From the NCBI GenBank assembly GCA_030148335.1, contig JASBTQ010000001.1, forward strand, positions 25,793 through 89,792: a stretch of DNA of 64,000 nucleotides, read 5' to 3'. The translations under genes were made by a program, and so were the position numbers. The notes beneath the pieces are model-generated. The model searched no databases and was not told the DNA's origin. It saw nothing but the letters and a program-made list of their open reading frames with translations. The DNA is from Allomuricauda sp. (GTDB taxonomy: Bacteria; Bacteroidota; Bacteroidia; Flavobacteriales; Flavobacteriaceae). Of the stretch, positions 62,258 through 64,000 are shown one piece after another; the stretch's first letter is position 1, and each line of letters begins with the position of its first letter.

Positions 62258-63340
62258 CTATGCGTTGATGATCTTTTCTTGATGGTTGATGGATTCTTGG
62301 TGGATGGCCTTGAACATCTTCAAGATGAACTCCTCGCTCAATCCCCTCTGCTCCCCTTCCAGGATCATATTGCCCAAAATGGCGTTCCAACGGTTGCTCT
62401 GCAACACGGCAACGTTCTTTTGTTTTTTCAGCTCACCGATGCCGTCAGAAACCTTCATCCTTTTTCCGAGCAGGTCGATCAATTGGTTGTCCAACACATC
62501 GATCTGCGCCCTTAGGTTGCTCAATTTGCTATTGTATTCTGCCTCTTCGTCGGTTTCTTTTCTGATGCGAAGATCTTTCATGATCTGTACCAATCGTTTA
62601 GGGGTCACTTGCTGTGCGGCATCGCTCCAAGCATTGTCCGGGTCGTGGTGGGTCTCGATCATCAACCCGTCAAAGTTCAGGTCCAAGGCCGTTTGGGACA
62701 CATCAAAGATCATATCACGCTTTCCAGTAATGTGGCTCGGGTCGTTGATGATGGGCAGGTCGGGGAACTTCGTTTGAAGCTCGATGGCCAACTGCCATTC
62801 AGGAATGTTTCGGTACTTGGTCTTCTCGTACGTGGAAAAGCCTCGGTGGATCACCCCTAATTTCTTGATATTGGCCGTATGCAGACGCTCCACGGCACCC
62901 AACCACAAAGAAAGGTCTGGGTTGACGGGGTTCTTCACCAATACGATCTTATCGGTACCTTCCAAGGCATCAGCAATTTCTTGGATGATGAACGGGCTCA
63001 CTGTAGATCGCGCACCGATCCACAACAGGTCCACATCGTATTCCAATGCAAGGTCCACATGGGCCCTGTTGGCCACCTCGGTAGCGGTCTTCAATCCGGT
63101 TTCCTCTTTCACCTTCTGCAACCATTTCAATCCTATGGCTCCCACTCCCTCAAAATTTCCAGGGCGCGTTCTGGGTTTCCAGATTCCGGCACGGTAGTAG
63201 CTCACATCGGTATCCTTCAGTTCGTGTGCGATCTTCAGTACCTGATCTTCTGTCTCGGCACTGCATGGCCCGGCTATTACCAATGGATGTGACAGGTTCA
63301 TATCATCCAACCATTTCCTCATTTCCTTTTTGTTTTCCAT
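62258..63340 (-). CDS. Bifunctional DAHP synthase / chorismate mutase
   Basis: The 360-residue protein joins a type I-beta DAHP synthase (about 1-265; PCSAE near 26-30, RAGIWKPRTRPGNFEG near 50-65, GARSTVSPF near 109-117, NDPSHITGKRDM near 200-211) to a C-terminal AroQ-type chorismate mutase (about 275-360; SNLRAQIDVLDNQLIDLLGK, KKQKNVAVLQSNRW). It therefore catalyses the first step of the shikimate pathway and the first step toward Phe/Tyr; in related fusions the mutase domain gives prephenate feedback. It lies 8 bases after tyrA and ends at a strong terminator. Confidence 0.94.
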   Translation of the reverse strand: MENKKEMRKWLDDMNLSHPLVIAGPCSAETEDQVLKIAHELKDTDVSYYRAGIWKPRTRPGNFEGVGAIGLKWLQKVKEETGLKTATEVANRAHVDLALEYDVDLLWIGARSTVSPFIIQEIADALEGTDKIVLVKNPVNPDLSLWLGAVERLHTANIKKLGVIHRGFSTYEKTKYRNIPEWQLAIELQTKFPDLPIINDPSHITGKRDMIFDVSQTALDLNFDGLMIETHHDPDNAWSDAAQQVTPKRLVQIMKDLRIRKETDEEAEYNSKLSNLRAQIDVLDNQLIDLLGKRMKVSDGIGELKKQKNVAVLQSNRWNAILGNMILEGEQRGLSEEFILKMFKAIHQESINHQEKIINA

Positions 63341-63348
63341 AATGCTTC

Positions 63349-64000
63349 CTATTTTTTTGTAAGTGGAATTCCTTTTAGTATTTGTTTTATTTTATTGGTA
63401 TTGCTCATTTCCAGATGGACATTTTCAAAATCATTGTCCATGATCAATTGTTTGAAGGTGGTCAGGTTTTGGATATACTCCTCCAAAGTCTCCACAACAT
63501 TGTCCTTGTTCTGCTCAAATATGGGCGTCCACATATCGGGCGAACTTTTGGCCAATCGGACCGTGCTCTCAAAACCACTTCCCGCCATGTCAAAAATATC
63601 ACGCTCATTTTTTTCCTTCTCAATAACCGTCTTTCCCAACATAAATGAACTGATGTGTGATAAATGTGATACGTAGGCGATGTGCTTATCGTGTGCGACG
63701 GGATTCATGTACCGGATTCGCATCCCCATTTCCTGAAAAACGGCCAAGGCCCTTTCCTGCAATTTGAATGCTGTTTTCTCCACCTCACAAATGATCATCG
63801 TCTTTTCCGCATACAGTCCTTCCAAGGCGGCCGATGGTCCTGAAAACTCCGTTCCTGCAATGGGGTGACAGGCCATAAAGTTCCTTCGCTTGGGATGATC
63901 GGCCACACTTTCACAAATCAACCGTTTGGTGGAGCCTGCATCCATCACCACGGTTTCGTCCCCCACTGCATCCAAAATCTTGGGCAATTCGGTGACCAGA
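63349..64000 (-). CDS. tyrA: Prephenate dehydrogenase (5' end outside window)
   Basis: The frame stays open to the window edge, so the N-terminal NAD-binding loop is missing here. The visible 216 residues contain VVMDAGSTKRLICESV, then FMACHPIAGTEFSGPSAALEG (the prephenate-binding HPxxG region), MRIRYMNPVAHDKHIAYVSHLSHISSF (catalytic His region) and GSGFESTVRLAKSSPDMW. It oxidatively decarboxylates prephenate to 4-hydroxyphenylpyruvate for tyrosine synthesis and is cotranscribed with the DAHP synthase-chorismate mutase gene. Confidence 0.92.
   Translation of the reverse strand, partial: LVTELPKILDAVGDETVVMDAGSTKRLICESVADHPKRRNFMACHPIAGTEFSGPSAALEGLYAEKTMIICEVEKTAFKLQERALAVFQEMGMRIRYMNPVAHDKHIAYVSHLSHISSFMLGKTVIEKEKNERDIFDMAGSGFESTVRLAKSSPDMWTPIFEQNKDNVVETLEEYIQNLTTFKQLIMDNDFENVHLEMSNTNKIKQILKGIPLTKK

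Overview
The window is chromosomal DNA of a member of the Flavobacteriaceae (Bacteroidota), most like Muricauda/Flagellimonas. The genus is an inference. The evidence is the Bacteroidota promoter box TAnnTTTG ahead of many genes, a 287-residue primary sigma factor without region 1.1, the gliding-type genes gldB and gldC, GIN and DUF3857 proteins, a YpdA reductase, and a dcw (division and cell wall) cluster running mraZ-rsmH-ftsL-ftsI-murE-mraY-murD-ftsW-murG-murC-ftsQ-ftsA-ftsZ without murF or ddl. No phage, plasmid, insertion sequence or CRISPR array is visible. Most of the window is housekeeping sequence.

Layout. 1-8.9 kb: accD, an AT-rich orphan gene, a lipoprotein, rpsO, pnp, the primary sigma gene, rpe, ypdA and a small membrane protein. 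8.9-12.4 kb: a leftward operon (LysE-like, DinB-like, NRDE, ATP-grasp) and a YHS protein. 12.5-15.1 kb: three tandem paralogous lipoproteins with collagen-like repeats, each behind the same 21-bp-period direct repeat. 15.3-15.85 kb: an intact tRNA-Arg, a GIY-YIG gene and two broken tRNA-Arg copies that carry the same 19-bp palindrome at the same D-loop position. 15.8-31.9 kb: yqeY and the leftward dcw cluster, headed by mraZ with a visible MraZ-type operator. 32.1-39.9 kb: hydrolase, engB, AraC regulator, pirin, an SH3 protein, a fourth 21-bp-repeat promoter with its secreted protein, gldC/gldB, nadE and an unusual response regulator. 40-51.7 kb: dnaG, an S15 peptidase, small proteins, an ECF sigma/anti-sigma/envelope protein set, a polyprenyl synthase, rlmN and queA. 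51.8-64 kb: aroA with an in-frame amber codon, a MazG-like enzyme, three DUF3857/transglutaminase proteins, dtd, rsgA, a small periplasmic protein, a GIN protein, a DAHP synthase-chorismate mutase fusion and the end of tyrA.

How the parts work together. The dcw cluster supplies the cytoplasmic and lipid-linked steps of peptidoglycan synthesis together with the Z-ring. accD, the polyprenyl synthase, rpe and nadE provide lipid, isoprenoid, pentose and NAD precursors. The tyrA/DAHP synthase operon and aroA belong to aromatic amino-acid synthesis. Strongest points for follow-up: the 21-bp direct-repeat regulon shared by four envelope genes, the tRNA-Arg/GIY-YIG/palindrome cassette, degenerate 7-bp-period arrays that abut gene ends, the amber codon in the aroA active-site region, and loss of all zinc ligands in both AccD and DnaG.
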